Assembly (NCBI RefSeq): GCF_009769385.1
Contig: NZ_VKAB01000008.1
Location: forward strand, 372,001-436,000
DNA from: Saccharothrix deserti
Lineage (GTDB): Bacteria > Actinomycetota > Actinomycetes > Mycobacteriales > Pseudonocardiaceae
DNA length: 64,000 nt
Direction of reading: 5' to 3'
The notes beneath the pieces are model-generated. The model worked only from the letters and a program-made list of their open reading frames with translations, made no database searches and was not told where the DNA came from. Shown piece after piece: positions 42,005 through 50,665 of the stretch (position 1 is the stretch's first letter; every line of letters begins with the position of its first letter). A program made the position numbers and the translations under genes.

Positions 42005-42873
42005 AGGGCATCGTCCTCGCGGGCGGTAGTGGTACGCGCCTGCACCCGATCACCCAAGCGGTGTCGAAGCAGTTGCTGCCCGTGTACGACAAGCCGATGG
42101 TGTACTACCCGCTTTCGGTGTTGATGCTCGCGGGTGTGCGCGAGGTGCTGCTCATCTCGACGCCGGTCGACCTGCCGCTGTTCCGCCGGCTCCTCGGTGA
42201 CGGCTCGCAGTTCGGCTTGAGCATCGAGTACGCCGAGCAGGCCGAGCCGAACGGGCTGGCCGAGGCGTTCATCATCGGCGCGGACTTCATCGGCGACGAC
42301 GACGTGTCGCTGGTGCTCGGCGACAACATCTTCTACGGCCAGGGCTTCTCCAAGCTCCTCCAGCACAACGTCGCCGCGCTCGACGGCTGCGTGCTGTTCG
42401 GCTACCCGGTGAAGGACCCGGAGCGCTACGGCGTCGGCGAGATCGACTCGGACGGCAAGCTGATCAGCATCGAGGAGAAGCCCGCTCAGCCGAAGTCGAA
42501 CAAGGCCATCACCGGCCTGTACTTCTACGACAACGGGGTCGTGGACATCTCCAGGTCGCTCAAGCCGTCGGCGCGCGGCGAGTTGGAGATCACCGACGTC
42601 AACCTGGCCTACCTGCGTGAGGGCCGGGCGAACCTGGTGGACCTGGGCCGCGGTTTCGCGTGGCTGGACACCGGGACGCACGACTCGATGCTGGAGGCGG
42701 GCCAGTTCGTGCAGGTGCTGGAGCACCGGCAGGGCGTGCGCATCGCGTGCCTGGAGGAGATCGCGCTGCGGATGGGCTTCATCAGCGCCGACGAGTGCTA
42801 CGCGCTGGGCGAGAAGCTGGCGAAGTCGGGCTACGGCCAGTACGTGATGAACGTCGCACTGGAAGCCCGCTGA
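42001..42873 (+). CDS. rmlA: Glucose-1-phosphate thymidylyltransferase
   Basis: A 290-residue nucleotidyltransferase. The nucleotide-binding signature [13 protein letters not shown] is at residues 6-18, followed by [15 protein letters not shown]. Later motifs are [14 protein letters not shown], and F-A-W-L-D-T-G-T-H. It makes dTDP-glucose, the first step to dTDP-rhamnose and other deoxysugars for cell wall or glycosides. No rmlB, C or D is adjacent. It is coupled to yajQ by a GTGA overlap, and its end faces htpX. Confidence 0.94.
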   Translation: MKGIVLAGGSGTRLHPITQAVSKQLLPVYDKPMVYYPLSVLMLAGVREVLLISTPVDLPLFRRLLGDGSQFGLSIEYAEQAEPNGLAEAFIIGADFIGDDDVSLVLGDNIFYGQGFSKLLQHNVAALDGCVLFGYPVKDPERYGVGEIDSDGKLISIEEKPAQPKSNKAITGLYFYDNGVVDISRSLKPSARGELEITDVNLAYLREGRANLVDLGRGFAWLDTGTHDSMLEAGQFVQVLEHRQGVRIACLEEIALRMGFISADECYALGEKLAKSGYGQYVMNVALEAR

Positions 42874-42886
42874 GGCCGCCGGGACC

Positions 42887-43747
42887 TCAGTACTTGCGGG
42901 CCAGCTCTTCCAGTCGGCGGACGCGGTCCGCGATCGGCGGGTGGGTGGAGAACAGCCTGGCCAGGTTCTCCCCCGCCCGGAACGGGCTGGCGATCATCAG
43001 GTGCGACTGCGCGACCACGGCCGGTTCGGGCGCCAGCGGTGCGGCACGCGTGCCGTAGTCGATCTTGCGCAGCGCCGAGGCCAGCGCCAGCGGGTCGCCG
43101 GTCAGCTCCGCGCCCGACTCGTCGGCCTGGTACTCCCGGGACCGGCTGACGGCCATCTGCACGATGCCCGCGGCGATCGGGCCGAGCACGGCGATGAGCA
43201 GCAGCGCGAACGGGTTGGGCCGGTCGTCGTCGCCCTCGCCGAAGACGCTGGCGAAGATCGCCAGGTTCGCCAGGGTGCTGACCGCGCTGGCCAACGCGCC
43301 CGCGACGCACGAGATCAGGATGTCGCGGTTGTACACGTGCGACAGCTCGTGCCCGAGCACGGCGCGCAGCTCGCGTTCGTCCAGCAGTTCGAGGATGCCG
43401 GTGGTGCAGCACACGGCGGCGTTGCGCGGGTTGCGGCCGGTGGCGAACGCGTTCGGGGCGATCGTGGGGCTGATGTAGAGGCGCGGCATGGGCTGGCGCG
43501 CGGTCATGGCCAGCTCGCGGACTATCCGGTACAGCGCGGGCTGCTCCACCTCGGACACCGGCCGGGCCCGCATGGCGCGCAGCGCGAGCTTGTCCGAGTT
43601 GAAGTACGCGTAGGCGTTCAGGCCCAGCGCCAGCAGCAGGCCGATGACCAGGGCGGTACGCCCGAACAGCGAGCTGATCGCCACGATCAGGCCGCCCATG
43701 GCACCGAGCAGCAACGCGGTCTTCAACGCGTTGTAGTGCTTGTGCAC
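42887..43747 (-). CDS. htpX: HtpX membrane zinc protease
   Basis: A 286-residue M48 metalloprotease. Two N-terminal membrane helices (about residues 8-50) precede the zinc site H133-E-L-S-H137 and the downstream glutamate in S-R-E-Y-Q-A-D-E. Two further membrane segments lie in between. HtpX degrades misfolded membrane proteins. GTG 43747 gives the family-standard N-terminus H-K-H-Y-N-A-L-K-T; upstream in-frame sequence is Arg-rich and belongs to the end of nuoI read in another frame. It starts 20 bases after the orphan nuoI gene. Confidence 0.93.
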   Translation of the reverse strand: MHKHYNALKTALLLGAMGGLIVAISSLFGRTALVIGLLLALGLNAYAYFNSDKLALRAMRARPVSEVEQPALYRIVRELAMTARQPMPRLYISPTIAPNAFATGRNPRNAAVCCTTGILELLDERELRAVLGHELSHVYNRDILISCVAGALASAVSTLANLAIFASVFGEGDDDRPNPFALLLIAVLGPIAAGIVQMAVSRSREYQADESGAELTGDPLALASALRKIDYGTRAAPLAPEPAVVAQSHLMIASPFRAGENLARLFSTHPPIADRVRRLEELARKY

Positions 43748-43767
43748 GTCGCTTCGCCTCCGCCGGT

Positions 43768-44244
43768 CTACGTCCTCTCCCTCAACGTCCCCGGCCGGCG
43801 CGGGGTTCCAGAACCAGGGCGTGCGGGGCGTGTGGCGGTGGTCTCCGGTGCGGGTTCGGCGCCCGCGTCGAGCGGCGGCGGTGGCGGCACGTGCGCGACC
43901 CACGTGCCCAGCACGTCACGTTCGTGGACGAGTTCGGCGACCGCGCCGTCGCCGTCCTGGCTGCCCGTGCCGGGGTAGGAGAAGTCCGGCGCCCAGTGCA
44001 GGGCGTCGAACGGGCACGCCTCGACGCAGATGCCGCAGTACAGGCACTGGCCGTAGTCGATGGCGAACCGGTCGAGCACGTTGCGCGCACGCGGTCGGGC
44101 CGAGCCGGGCTGTTCCTCGACCTCGGTGTGCGAGTCGATGTGGATGCACCAGTCGGGGCACTCACGGGCGCAGATCATGCACACCGTGCAGTTGGCTTCC
44201 AGCAGCGCGATCACGCCGCGCGTGCGTGGGGGCAGGTCAGCCAC
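43768..44244 (-). CDS. nuoI: NuoI-like subunit with two 4Fe-4S clusters (orphan copy)
   Basis: A 158-residue ferredoxin-type protein. The two cluster motifs are [12 protein letters not shown] and [13 protein letters not shown], in the spacing of complex I subunit I (N6a/N6b). The C-terminus is Pro/Arg-rich. GTG 44244 lies two bases after nuoC. It is the third gene of an incomplete nuoB-C-I set and so is likely a peripheral electron-transfer subunit of a second, partial complex-I-like enzyme. Confidence 0.85.
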   Translation of the reverse strand: MADLPPRTRGVIALLEANCTVCMICARECPDWCIHIDSHTEVEEQPGSARPRARNVLDRFAIDYGQCLYCGICVEACPFDALHWAPDFSYPGTGSQDGDGAVAELVHERDVLGTWVAHVPPPPPLDAGAEPAPETTATRPARPGSGTPRRPGTLRERT

Positions 44245-44863
44245 GGGTGTCCTCCGTCTGATCGTCGGCGCCACTGACGGCGCCACTGACGGCACCACCG
44301 ACGGCCTCGTAACGCGGTCCCCACGAGGGGTCGGGCACGCCGGGCGGCGCGGCGCGCCTGCGGCTGGGTGCGGACGTGCCGTCCTCGCCCGGTTCGAGCC
44401 GGCCGGGCCACGGGCGCACCACGCGCGAGGCCAGCACGAAGTCCTTGCGCAGCGGGTGGCCGCTGAAGCTGTCCGGGAGCAGCAGGTGGGCCGGTTCGCC
44501 GTCGGCGAGGGTGATGCCGAACATCTCCACGGCCTCGCGTTCGTGCCACGCCGCGCCCGCCCAGAGCGCGGCGACGCTCGGCAGCACGTCGTCCGGGCCG
44601 AGTTCGGTGCGCAGCAGCACGCCGTTCTTGGTGTCCGGGTCGAGCACGTGCAGCAGCACGGCGTGCCGCTGTCCGACGGCGCCCGGACGGCCGGCGTCCT
44701 CGACGCCCAGCCAGTCGAACTGCGTGCAGCCCAGCTCGTCGTGGGCGTGGCGGGCGGCCTCGGACCACGCGTGCAGCGGCACGTGCGCGGTGGTCTGGCC
44801 GAACGCGGTCTTGGCCTGCGCGTCGGGGATGCGGGCCGCCAGGTCGGCCGAGGCGGCGCTCAC
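44237..44863 (-). CDS. nuoC: NuoC-like subunit (orphan copy)
   Basis: A 208-residue NADH dehydrogenase 30-kDa family protein. It has [12 protein letters not shown] and H-P-L-R-K-D-F-V, the core signature. A Ser/Gly/Asp tail contains a short A-V-S-G repeat. GTG 44863 overlaps the nuoB stop by 4 bp. In complex I, subunit C partners with D, but no nuoD is visible here, so the partner may be encoded elsewhere. Confidence 0.85.
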   Translation of the reverse strand: MSAASADLAARIPDAQAKTAFGQTTAHVPLHAWSEAARHAHDELGCTQFDWLGVEDAGRPGAVGQRHAVLLHVLDPDTKNGVLLRTELGPDDVLPSVAALWAGAAWHEREAVEMFGITLADGEPAHLLLPDSFSGHPLRKDFVLASRVVRPWPGRLEPGEDGTSAPSRRRAAPPGVPDPSWGPRYEAVGGAVSGAVSGADDQTEDTRG

Positions 44864-45279
44864 GACACCAGCCGGTGGAGTGCGGCGAGGCCGTCGAGCA
44901 GGGCCTCGGGACGGGGTGGGCAGCCGGGGACGGCGATGTGCACGGGCAGCACCTGGTCGATGCCCTTGGTGACGCTGTAGGAGTCCCAGTACGGGCCGCC
45001 GGTGTTGCTGCACGCCCCGACGGAGATCACGTAACGGGGTTCCGGCATCTCTTCGTACGTCTTGATCACCGCGGGCAACATGACGTCGGTGACGGTGCCG
45101 GAGACGACGAGCACGTGCGCCTCGCCCGCCGAGTGCACCGGATCGACCCCCAGGGCTTCGAGGTGTTCCGGGCGGTGGCCTTCGAGCGCGGCCATGACCT
45201 CGACGCCGCAGCAGGCCAGCCCGAGGTCGAGCACGGTGACCCGGTACGTCGTGCCCCAGTCCAAGGTGGAAACCGTCAC
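44860..45279 (-). CDS. nuoB: NuoB-like subunit (orphan copy)
   Basis: A 139-residue PSST-type subunit. Its cluster ligands are visible: C-C in G-L-A-C-C-G-V-E, C in G-A-C-S-N-T-G-G, and C in P-G-C-P-P-R-P-E-A-L, the N2 cluster set. GTG 45279 is preferred. A TATTAA box about ten bases upstream suggests a leaderless transcript. Upstream in-frame sequence would read through a GC-rich stem. It leads the nuoB-nuoC-nuoI operon. Confidence 0.87.
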   Translation of the reverse strand: MTVSTLDWGTTYRVTVLDLGLACCGVEVMAALEGHRPEHLEALGVDPVHSAGEAHVLVVSGTVTDVMLPAVIKTYEEMPEPRYVISVGACSNTGGPYWDSYSVTKGIDQVLPVHIAVPGCPPRPEALLDGLAALHRLVS

Positions 45280-45298
45280 TCGGGTGAGGTTAATACGT

Positions 45299-45333
45299 GG
45301 GGGCCCGCCGGGCTGCTCGCCCGGCGGGCCCCC
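45299..45333. other. Strong GC stem-loop upstream of the orphan nuoB
   Basis: GGGGGCCCGCCGGGC and its complement form a perfect 15-bp stem with a five-base loop, 20 bases upstream of GTG 45279. With genes diverging on both sides it has no obvious transcript to end, so a regulatory or insulating role is possible. Confidence 0.5.
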
Positions 45334-45522
45334 AACCCCCCAATACCCCCCACGATTGCACCCATGTGAACAAGCACCTGGTTGCGACAGAAGTCTCTTA
45401 CGGATCGCGTATACCTGTCCAGGGAAATCCGTCAAGATCTTCGGATAATTTGAGCACGAACTGTGGTCAAGTTCAGTACAACTAATCGGTAGAACATCAC
45501 GCCACGACCCGAGAGGCCCTGC

Positions 45523-46560
45523 ATGTCAACCTCGGCCCGACTGCTCCTGCCCGCGGGCAACCAGCTCAGCCGGCTGCTGCACACCTCGCCCCTGCTGATG
45601 GACACCACGTTGGACCAGCTCAGGACCTTGATCGCGGTGTACGAGACGCGGTCGGCGCTGCGTGCGGCACGAGTGCTCGGCCGTGAGCAGTCCAGTGTGC
45701 AGAAGCAGATCGACACGCTCAACCGCAACTTCAAGTCGCTGTGCGGTGAGCCGTTGGTCGTCAAGCAAGGCCGGGGAAAAGACGTGCTGATCACACAGAC
45801 CGGCGAGGCGTTGGTCGAATTGGCGCGCACCACGTTGACCGAGTGGCTGGATTCGATTCACGAGTGCCGGCGCAAGCTCGGCACCACGCTCACCGTGGGC
45901 ACGACGCGGTTCATGCTCGACTCGCTGGCCAAGGCGTGGCACCACGTGGCGGACGACTTCCGCCGGCGTGACGTCGAGCTGAAGGTCGTGCACATCCGGA
46001 CGAAGGACATCTGGACGAGCCTGGAGTCCAAGGAGGTCGACATCGTGTGCGGGAGCGTCGTCACGCACGCGGGTCGCAACAGCGGGTTCGAGGACTTCGA
46101 CGTGATCGAGTGGCGTCGTGGCGGGCTGGCGCTGCTGACGAACATGCCCGAGAGCCGGCTGGGCGCCAGCGTCGGCACCGGGGAGCTGCCGAAGCTGCCG
46201 CTGGTCGTGCCGGGTGACGGGCTGATCGCGGAATTCCTGCGCGGGTGGTTCGGCTCGGACTACCGCAACGAGCTGGACATCGCGGCGGAGATCGACGAGA
46301 TCCAGTACGGGATGTCGCTGCTGCGGTCCGGGCTGGTGGAGGGCTGCATGATCGTCACGTCGGGCCTGGGGGTGGTGGCCGCGAGCAACGAGCTGCGCGA
46401 GGGGTCGGGCCTGCGGGTGGTCGAGCTGAAGAACGACGGGAAGCCGCAGCTGGAGCGCTTGGTCGGGGTCTTCGCCCGCAAGGAGGAGCGGGCGAAGTTC
46501 CCGGCCGACCACCCGTTGAACCTGCTGTGGGCGGCGTTCCAGCGCGAGGTGTCGGACTAG
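45523..46560 (+). CDS. LysR-type transcriptional regulator
   Basis: A 345-residue regulator. The winged helix-turn-helix (about residues 28-90) has L-D-Q-L-R-T-L-I-A-V-Y-E-T-R-S-A-L-R-A-A-R-V-L. The effector-binding domain (about 120-330) has the two-lobed periplasmic-binding-like fold, with T-V-G-T-T-R-F-M and V-D-I-V-C-G-S. A leader of about 25 residues before the HTH is longer than usual; M26 (D-T-T-L-D-Q-L) is a possible alternative start. It faces away from the orphan nuo operon and could regulate it. The effector is unknown. Confidence 0.85.
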   Translation: MSTSARLLLPAGNQLSRLLHTSPLLMDTTLDQLRTLIAVYETRSALRAARVLGREQSSVQKQIDTLNRNFKSLCGEPLVVKQGRGKDVLITQTGEALVELARTTLTEWLDSIHECRRKLGTTLTVGTTRFMLDSLAKAWHHVADDFRRRDVELKVVHIRTKDIWTSLESKEVDIVCGSVVTHAGRNSGFEDFDVIEWRRGGLALLTNMPESRLGASVGTGELPKLPLVVPGDGLIAEFLRGWFGSDYRNELDIAAEIDEIQYGMSLLRSGLVEGCMIVTSGLGVVAASNELREGSGLRVVELKNDGKPQLERLVGVFARKEERAKFPADHPLNLLWAAFQREVSD

Positions 46561-46572
46561 CGCGGTGTCCGA

Positions 46573-46743
46573 CTAGCGCGCGGTATCCGACGGGCGGTCC
46601 TCGCGCCGCCGCCGTTGGGCTTGGCGGACCAGCCACTCCAGGCCGGTGAGCTGCTTCGGCTCCTCGGGCTTCTGCCGTTCCATGGGCTCCTCCTGCTCCT
46701 GCTGCGGTTGGGGCGACGGACGCTGGGCGTCGAGGTCGTTCAT
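46573..46743 (-). CDS. Small charged protein
   Basis: A 56-residue protein rich in Gln, Glu, Pro and Arg (M-N-D-L-D-A-Q-R-P-S-P-Q-P) ending in a basic helix, W-L-V-R-Q-A-Q-R-R-R-R-E. GGGAGA lies upstream of ATG 46743. Codon third positions are strongly GC-biased as in real host genes. No family is recognised. Confidence 0.55.
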   Translation of the reverse strand: MNDLDAQRPSPQPQQEQEEPMERQKPEEPKQLTGLEWLVRQAQRRRREDRPSDTAR

Positions 46744-46841
46744 GGCGTCTCCCTACCTTGGTCGACAGCGAGTGCCGTCGATCGGAGCACCGACGGGGGT
46801 CCGCCCGCTAGAGCGATCAGCCCTATGGGTGACAGGGGTCG

Positions 46842-47603
46842 CTAGGCGGCGTCCGGTGGCACGGGCGGGTACCGCTCGGCGTACCGGGTGGGTGTCTCAC
46901 CGAACATGGCGGTGAAATCGCGAACGAAGTGCGGTTGGTCGGCGTAGCCGAGGTCGGCGGCGAGGGCGGCCCAGTCGATCCGGCCGCCCGCCTCCATCCG
47001 TTCGGTCACCTCGCGCAGGCGGTAGCGGCGGATCACCCACTTCGGGCCGACGCCCACGTGTTCGGCGAACAGGCGCTGCAACTGCCGGACGCTGCTGCCG
47101 ACCTTGTCGGCCAGGACGTCCACCCTGGTCATCCGGGGGTCGTTGACGATCAGGTCCACGACGTCCGCCGCGTGCCGTGCCCTCGGGTCGGGCTCCGGGA
47201 GGTTCCGGCGGAGCACGTCCTCGACTTCCTGCACGTCGGGGTGAGTGGGCAGGCCGTCGAAGACGGTGGTCGCGGGGATGGACCGGTCGGTGATCGACTG
47301 GACCGGTCGGCCGAGGAACGGCCGGAAGGCGCCGGGGTGGAAGGCGACGCCGAACACGCGTCCCGTGCCGTCGAGGTCCTTGAACACGTGGCCGCTGGAC
47401 ACGCCGTGCACCTCGGCGGCGCGGTCGTCGAGGAAGCTCAGGTGGACGTTCGGGTAGGGCACGACCAGCTGGCGGTACGGCCGGTCGTACCGCCACTCCA
47501 CCACCCAGTAGCGGGCCACGACTCCGGCCAGGTCGGGCGACGGTCGGTGGAACTCGTGGCGCTGGTGCCGTGGCCAGGCCAGCTCGCGCTCGTCCCGCGT
47601 CAC
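46842..47603 (-). CDS. AraC family transcriptional regulator
   Basis: A 253-residue regulator. The N-terminal sensor domain (about residues 15-145) has Y-W-V-V-E-W and G-V-A-F-H-P-G-A-F-R-P-F of the DUF6597-type. The C-terminal double HTH (about 155-245) has S-V-R-Q-L-Q-R-L-F and L-G-Y-A-D-Q-P-H-F-V-R-D-F. It is divergent from the TIGR03086-like gene, its most likely target. Confidence 0.88.
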   Translation of the reverse strand: MTRDERELAWPRHQRHEFHRPSPDLAGVVARYWVVEWRYDRPYRQLVVPYPNVHLSFLDDRAAEVHGVSSGHVFKDLDGTGRVFGVAFHPGAFRPFLGRPVQSITDRSIPATTVFDGLPTHPDVQEVEDVLRRNLPEPDPRARHAADVVDLIVNDPRMTRVDVLADKVGSSVRQLQRLFAEHVGVGPKWVIRRYRLREVTERMEAGGRIDWAALAADLGYADQPHFVRDFTAMFGETPTRYAERYPPVPPDAA

Positions 47604-47668
47604 GTCGGTGAGGGTATGTGTCGCCTTTGTTCAATACACGTGCGGCGGACGTTCCTACGGTTGACGGC

Positions 47669-48238
47669 ATGTCCCGTGAGCAGTTGATCAACGAAGCCGT
47701 GGCGACCGCGCTGGAGGTCGTCGAGAACGTCAAGCCCGACCAGTTGGACGCGCCGACCCCGTGCACCGAGTTCGACGTGCGCAAGCTGGTGAACCACCTG
47801 CTGTTCTGGGGCCCGTCCCTGGCCGCCGCCGCCCGGAAGCAGCCCGTGCCCCCGCCCGCGGAGTCGGAAGCCGACGTCGACCTGACCGCCGGCGACTGGT
47901 CCGCCGACCTGGCCGCCCGACTCCGGGCCACCGCCACCGCGTGGAGCGCGCCGGAGGCGTGGACCGGCATGACGTCGGTCGGGAGCCCGCAGGAGATGCC
48001 CGCCGAGCTGATCGGCGCGATGGTGCTGGGCGAGACGGTCGTGCACATCTGGGACCTGGCCCGCGCCACCGGTCAGGCGCCGACCTGGGACGCCGAGCTG
48101 CTGGAGTTCGTCCACGCCGACCTCCTCCAGACCGCGTCGATGGGGCGCGAGATGGGCCTCTACGGGCCGGAGGTGCGGGTTCCGGCGGACGCCCCGTTGA
48201 TCGACCGGATCGTCGCCCTCACCGGCCGGACCCCGTAG
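47669..48238 (+). CDS. TIGR03086-like maleylpyruvate-isomerase-type protein
   Basis: A 189-residue protein of the DinB/MDMPI superfamily. It has A-P-T-P-C-T-E-F-D-V-R-K-L-V-N-H-L near the N-terminus and E-T-V-V-H-I-W-D-L-A-R-A-T-G in the middle; the histidines can bind a metal. The family acts in thiol-dependent (mycothiol) chemistry, but many members are uncharacterised. ATG 47669 is preferred over the in-frame 47618 because family proteins begin at S-R-E-Q-L. It is divergent from the AraC regulator. Confidence 0.83.
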   Translation: MSREQLINEAVATALEVVENVKPDQLDAPTPCTEFDVRKLVNHLLFWGPSLAAAARKQPVPPPAESEADVDLTAGDWSADLAARLRATATAWSAPEAWTGMTSVGSPQEMPAELIGAMVLGETVVHIWDLARATGQAPTWDAELLEFVHADLLQTASMGREMGLYGPEVRVPADAPLIDRIVALTGRTP

Positions 48239-48281
48239 GCCCCGTTCTTGTCGGTGGTGCACGCCGGCGGAACGGGCCGGG

Positions 48282-49160
48282 TCAGTCGCGCAGCTCCATC
48301 GTGCAGCACTTCGGGCCGCCGCCGGATTTGCGGAGTTCCGAGATGTCCACGAAGACCGGTTCGAAGCCGCGGTGGGCCACTTGGTCGGCCAGGGTCGTCG
48401 CCTCTACCGGCAGGACTACGTGGCGGCCGTCCGAGACGGCGTTCAGGCCCAGGCAGGCGGCGTCCTCCGCGGTCGCGATCACGGCGTCCGGGAAGAGGCG
48501 GCGGAGGACTCGGCGGGAGCCCGGGGAGAAGGCGTCCGGGTAGTAGGCGACCAGGTCGTCGGCCAGGACGAAGAGGGCCACGTCCAGGTGGTAGTAGCGG
48601 GGGTCGGTCAGTTGCAGGGAGATGACCGGGACGCCCAGGACCTCTTGGGCCTCGGAGTGCGCCATGGGGTCCGTGCGGAAGCCCGTGCCGGCCAGGAGGT
48701 ACTTGCCGGTCCACGTGAAGTCGCCCTCGGCCTCGTTGGTGCACGAGGGCATCACGACCGACCGGTACCCGTTGCCGAGGAACCAGCGGCGGAAGTGGTC
48801 GGCTTCGGCGGCGCGTTGGGGCGCACGGAAGCGTGAGCCGAGGACCCGGCCGTCGATGACGGTGCCGGAGTTGGCCGCGAAGACCATGTCCGGCAGGTCG
48901 GGCTGGGGTTCGATGAGCGAGACCTGGTGGCCCAGGCGCTCGTAGGTCTCCTTCAGCGCCGTCCACTGCTCCATCGCCAGCGACGTGCTGATCGGCTGCG
49001 TGGGGTCCATCCACGGGTTGATCGCGTACTCCACCGTGAAGTACGCGGGCGGGCACATGAGGTACCGACGGGTGGTCGGCACGCGCACCTGCGCCGCGGG
49101 CGTGGTGACGTCGAGCACGATCGGCTCGTCGCCGGGGCCCGCGAAGGAAACCGAGGTCAT
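48282..49160 (-). CDS. ddaH: Dimethylargininase / arginine-deiminase-fold amidinotransferase
   Basis: A 292-residue guanidino-modifying enzyme. It has M-C-P-P-A-Y-F, M-V-F-A-A-N-S-G and T-N-E-A-E-G-D-F. The catalytic histidine lies in Y-Y-H-L-D-V-A, and the catalytic cysteine in the C-terminal C-C-T-M-E-L-R. It hydrolyses methylated arginine to citrulline and methylamine, or acts on a related guanidino substrate. ATG 49160 fits the family length; the open frame continues upstream across the divergent Lrp gene but is not family sequence. It is divergent from an Lrp regulator that probably controls it. Confidence 0.87.
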   Translation of the reverse strand: MTSVSFAGPGDEPIVLDVTTPAAQVRVPTTRRYLMCPPAYFTVEYAINPWMDPTQPISTSLAMEQWTALKETYERLGHQVSLIEPQPDLPDMVFAANSGTVIDGRVLGSRFRAPQRAAEADHFRRWFLGNGYRSVVMPSCTNEAEGDFTWTGKYLLAGTGFRTDPMAHSEAQEVLGVPVISLQLTDPRYYHLDVALFVLADDLVAYYPDAFSPGSRRVLRRLFPDAVIATAEDAACLGLNAVSDGRHVVLPVEATTLADQVAHRGFEPVFVDISELRKSGGGPKCCTMELRD

Positions 49161-49226
49161 GGATCGAAATGTAGATTGCCATCTGACCCTCGAACAACGC
49201 CGCGATATTGCGTCTCCTAGGGCAGA

Positions 49227-49676
49227 ATGTTGCGTGTGGACTCGATCGACCAGCGAATCATTTCGCGCCTCATGGCCAACGCCCGCTCCAGTTACGCCGA
49301 CATCGGCAAGGAGGTGGGTCTGTCCGCGCCCGCGGTGAAGCGGCGGGTGGACAAACTGCTGGACACGGGCGTCCTGCGCGGCTTCACCGCCGTCGTCGAC
49401 CCGGAGCAGTTGGGGTGGGGCACCGAGGCCTTCGTCGAAGTGCACTGCCGCGGCAACGTCGCACCGCACGACATCCAGCAACGCCTGGAGACGATGGCCG
49501 AGGTGAGAGCCGCCTACACGGTCTCGGGCGCGGCGGACGCGATCGTGCACCTGCGTGCGGCGAACATCCACCACCTGGAGACCGCGCTGGAACGTCTGCG
49601 CGCCGTCGAGATCATCGACCGCACCGTCTCCACCGTGGTGTTGTCCCGTCTCTTGGACCGGCCACCGGCCCCCTAG
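49227..49676 (+). CDS. Lrp/AsnC family transcriptional regulator
   Basis: A 149-residue regulator. The N-terminal HTH (about residues 5-60) has D-S-I-D-Q-R-I-I-S-R-L-M-A-N-A-R and L-S-A-P-A-V-K-R-R-V. The C-terminal RAM ligand-binding domain spans about 70-145. ATG 49227 or GTG 49236 could be the start. Only 66 bp separate it from ddaH, so autoregulation and control of ddaH in response to an amino acid is likely, as in other actinobacteria. Confidence 0.9.
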   Translation: MLRVDSIDQRIISRLMANARSSYADIGKEVGLSAPAVKRRVDKLLDTGVLRGFTAVVDPEQLGWGTEAFVEVHCRGNVAPHDIQQRLETMAEVRAAYTVSGAADAIVHLRAANIHHLETALERLRAVEIIDRTVSTVVLSRLLDRPPAP

Positions 49677-49686
49677 AGTCGCGCGC

Positions 49687-50448
49687 ATGGCCGAAGTGCT
49701 CCTCGAACGCTCCGACCGCGTGGCGGTCATCACCGTGCACGACCCCGAACGCCGCAACGCGCTCACGCTCGACCTCTCCGACCAGCTCGTCCAGGCCGTC
49801 AGGACCTGCGAAGACGACGAGGACGTGCACGCGGTCGTGGTCACGGGCGCTCCGCCGGCGTTCTGCGCGGGCGCGGACCTGACGGCGCTCGGCGAGGCCC
49901 GCGAGGAGGGTCTGCGGCGCATCTACGCCGGGTTCCTGGCGGTGGCGGGCTGCACGCTGCCCACGATCGCGGCCGTCGGTGGTGCGGCCGTCGGCGCCGG
50001 GCTCAACCTGGCCCTCGCGTGCGACGTGCGCATCGTCAACGCCAAGGCGCGGTTCGACGCGCGGTTCCTCCAGCTGGGCATCCACCCCGGCGGCGGCATG
50101 ACGTGGATGCTGCAACGGCTCGTCGGCCCCCAGACGGCGACCGCGATGACGCTGTTCGGCCAGGTTTTGGGCGCCGACGCGGCGGTATCCCACGGCCTGG
50201 CCTGGGAACGGGTCGACGGCGGGCACGACGAACTGGTCGCCTCCGCGATCGAGTTCGCGCGCCCTTCGGCCGAAGCTTCGCGCGAACTGGTCCGCACCAC
50301 CAAGGCGTCCATGCGCACGACCGCCAAGCTGGCCGATCACGCCCAAGCCGTGGACACCGAACTGCCGCCCCAGGTGGCCTCGATCGGAACACCGGAGTTC
50401 CAGGCCAGGCTCGCGGCCATGAAGTCGCGGATCAGCAGCCGGGACTGA
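49687..50448 (+). CDS. Enoyl-CoA hydratase/isomerase family protein
   Basis: A 253-residue crotonase-fold protein. The oxyanion-hole segments are A-F-C-A-G-A-D-L-T-A-L and G-G-A-A-V-G-A-G-L-N-L-A-L-A-C-D. The first catalytic glutamate position of classic hydratases is not evident and is replaced near G-I-H-P-G-G-G-M, so hydratase activity is uncertain. It starts 10 bases after the Lrp gene and may be co-transcribed. Confidence 0.88.
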   Translation: MAEVLLERSDRVAVITVHDPERRNALTLDLSDQLVQAVRTCEDDEDVHAVVVTGAPPAFCAGADLTALGEAREEGLRRIYAGFLAVAGCTLPTIAAVGGAAVGAGLNLALACDVRIVNAKARFDARFLQLGIHPGGGMTWMLQRLVGPQTATAMTLFGQVLGADAAVSHGLAWERVDGGHDELVASAIEFARPSAEASRELVRTTKASMRTTAKLADHAQAVDTELPPQVASIGTPEFQARLAAMKSRISSRD

Positions 50449-50482
50449 CCTGGACATATGCCGCCAGTATCTGCAACTTCCG

Positions 50483-50493
50483 GTAACAGTTAC
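50483..50493. promoter_or_regulatory. Short palindrome upstream of korAB
   Basis: GTAAC-A-GTTAC lies about 175 bp upstream of korA in a locally AT-richer stretch that probably contains the korAB promoter. A possible operator; the support is only its symmetry and location. Confidence 0.3.
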
Positions 50494-50665
50494 TATTCGG
50501 TACCACATGATTACCGCCCGGAGAACGGTCTGCGCACCAGGTGGGACGAACCGTCCCGCACAGTGGTACAGCGGAAACCGGCACCTCGACGGGCACGACT
50601 ACCCTCGCGAAGGGGGAGGGGCATCAGCCCCTTAGCGGGTGTGAGGAAAGGGATCGGCGTAGGAC

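Noticed and set aside
49187..49210. Second SOS box near the Lrp gene
   Set aside because: CTCGAACAAC lacks the GTTCGA right arm, so it does not match the LexA consensus.
49161..49922. Long N-terminal extension of the dimethylargininase across the Lrp gene
   Set aside because: The extension has no family character and overlaps the divergent Lrp and hydratase genes. ATG 49160 gives the normal length.
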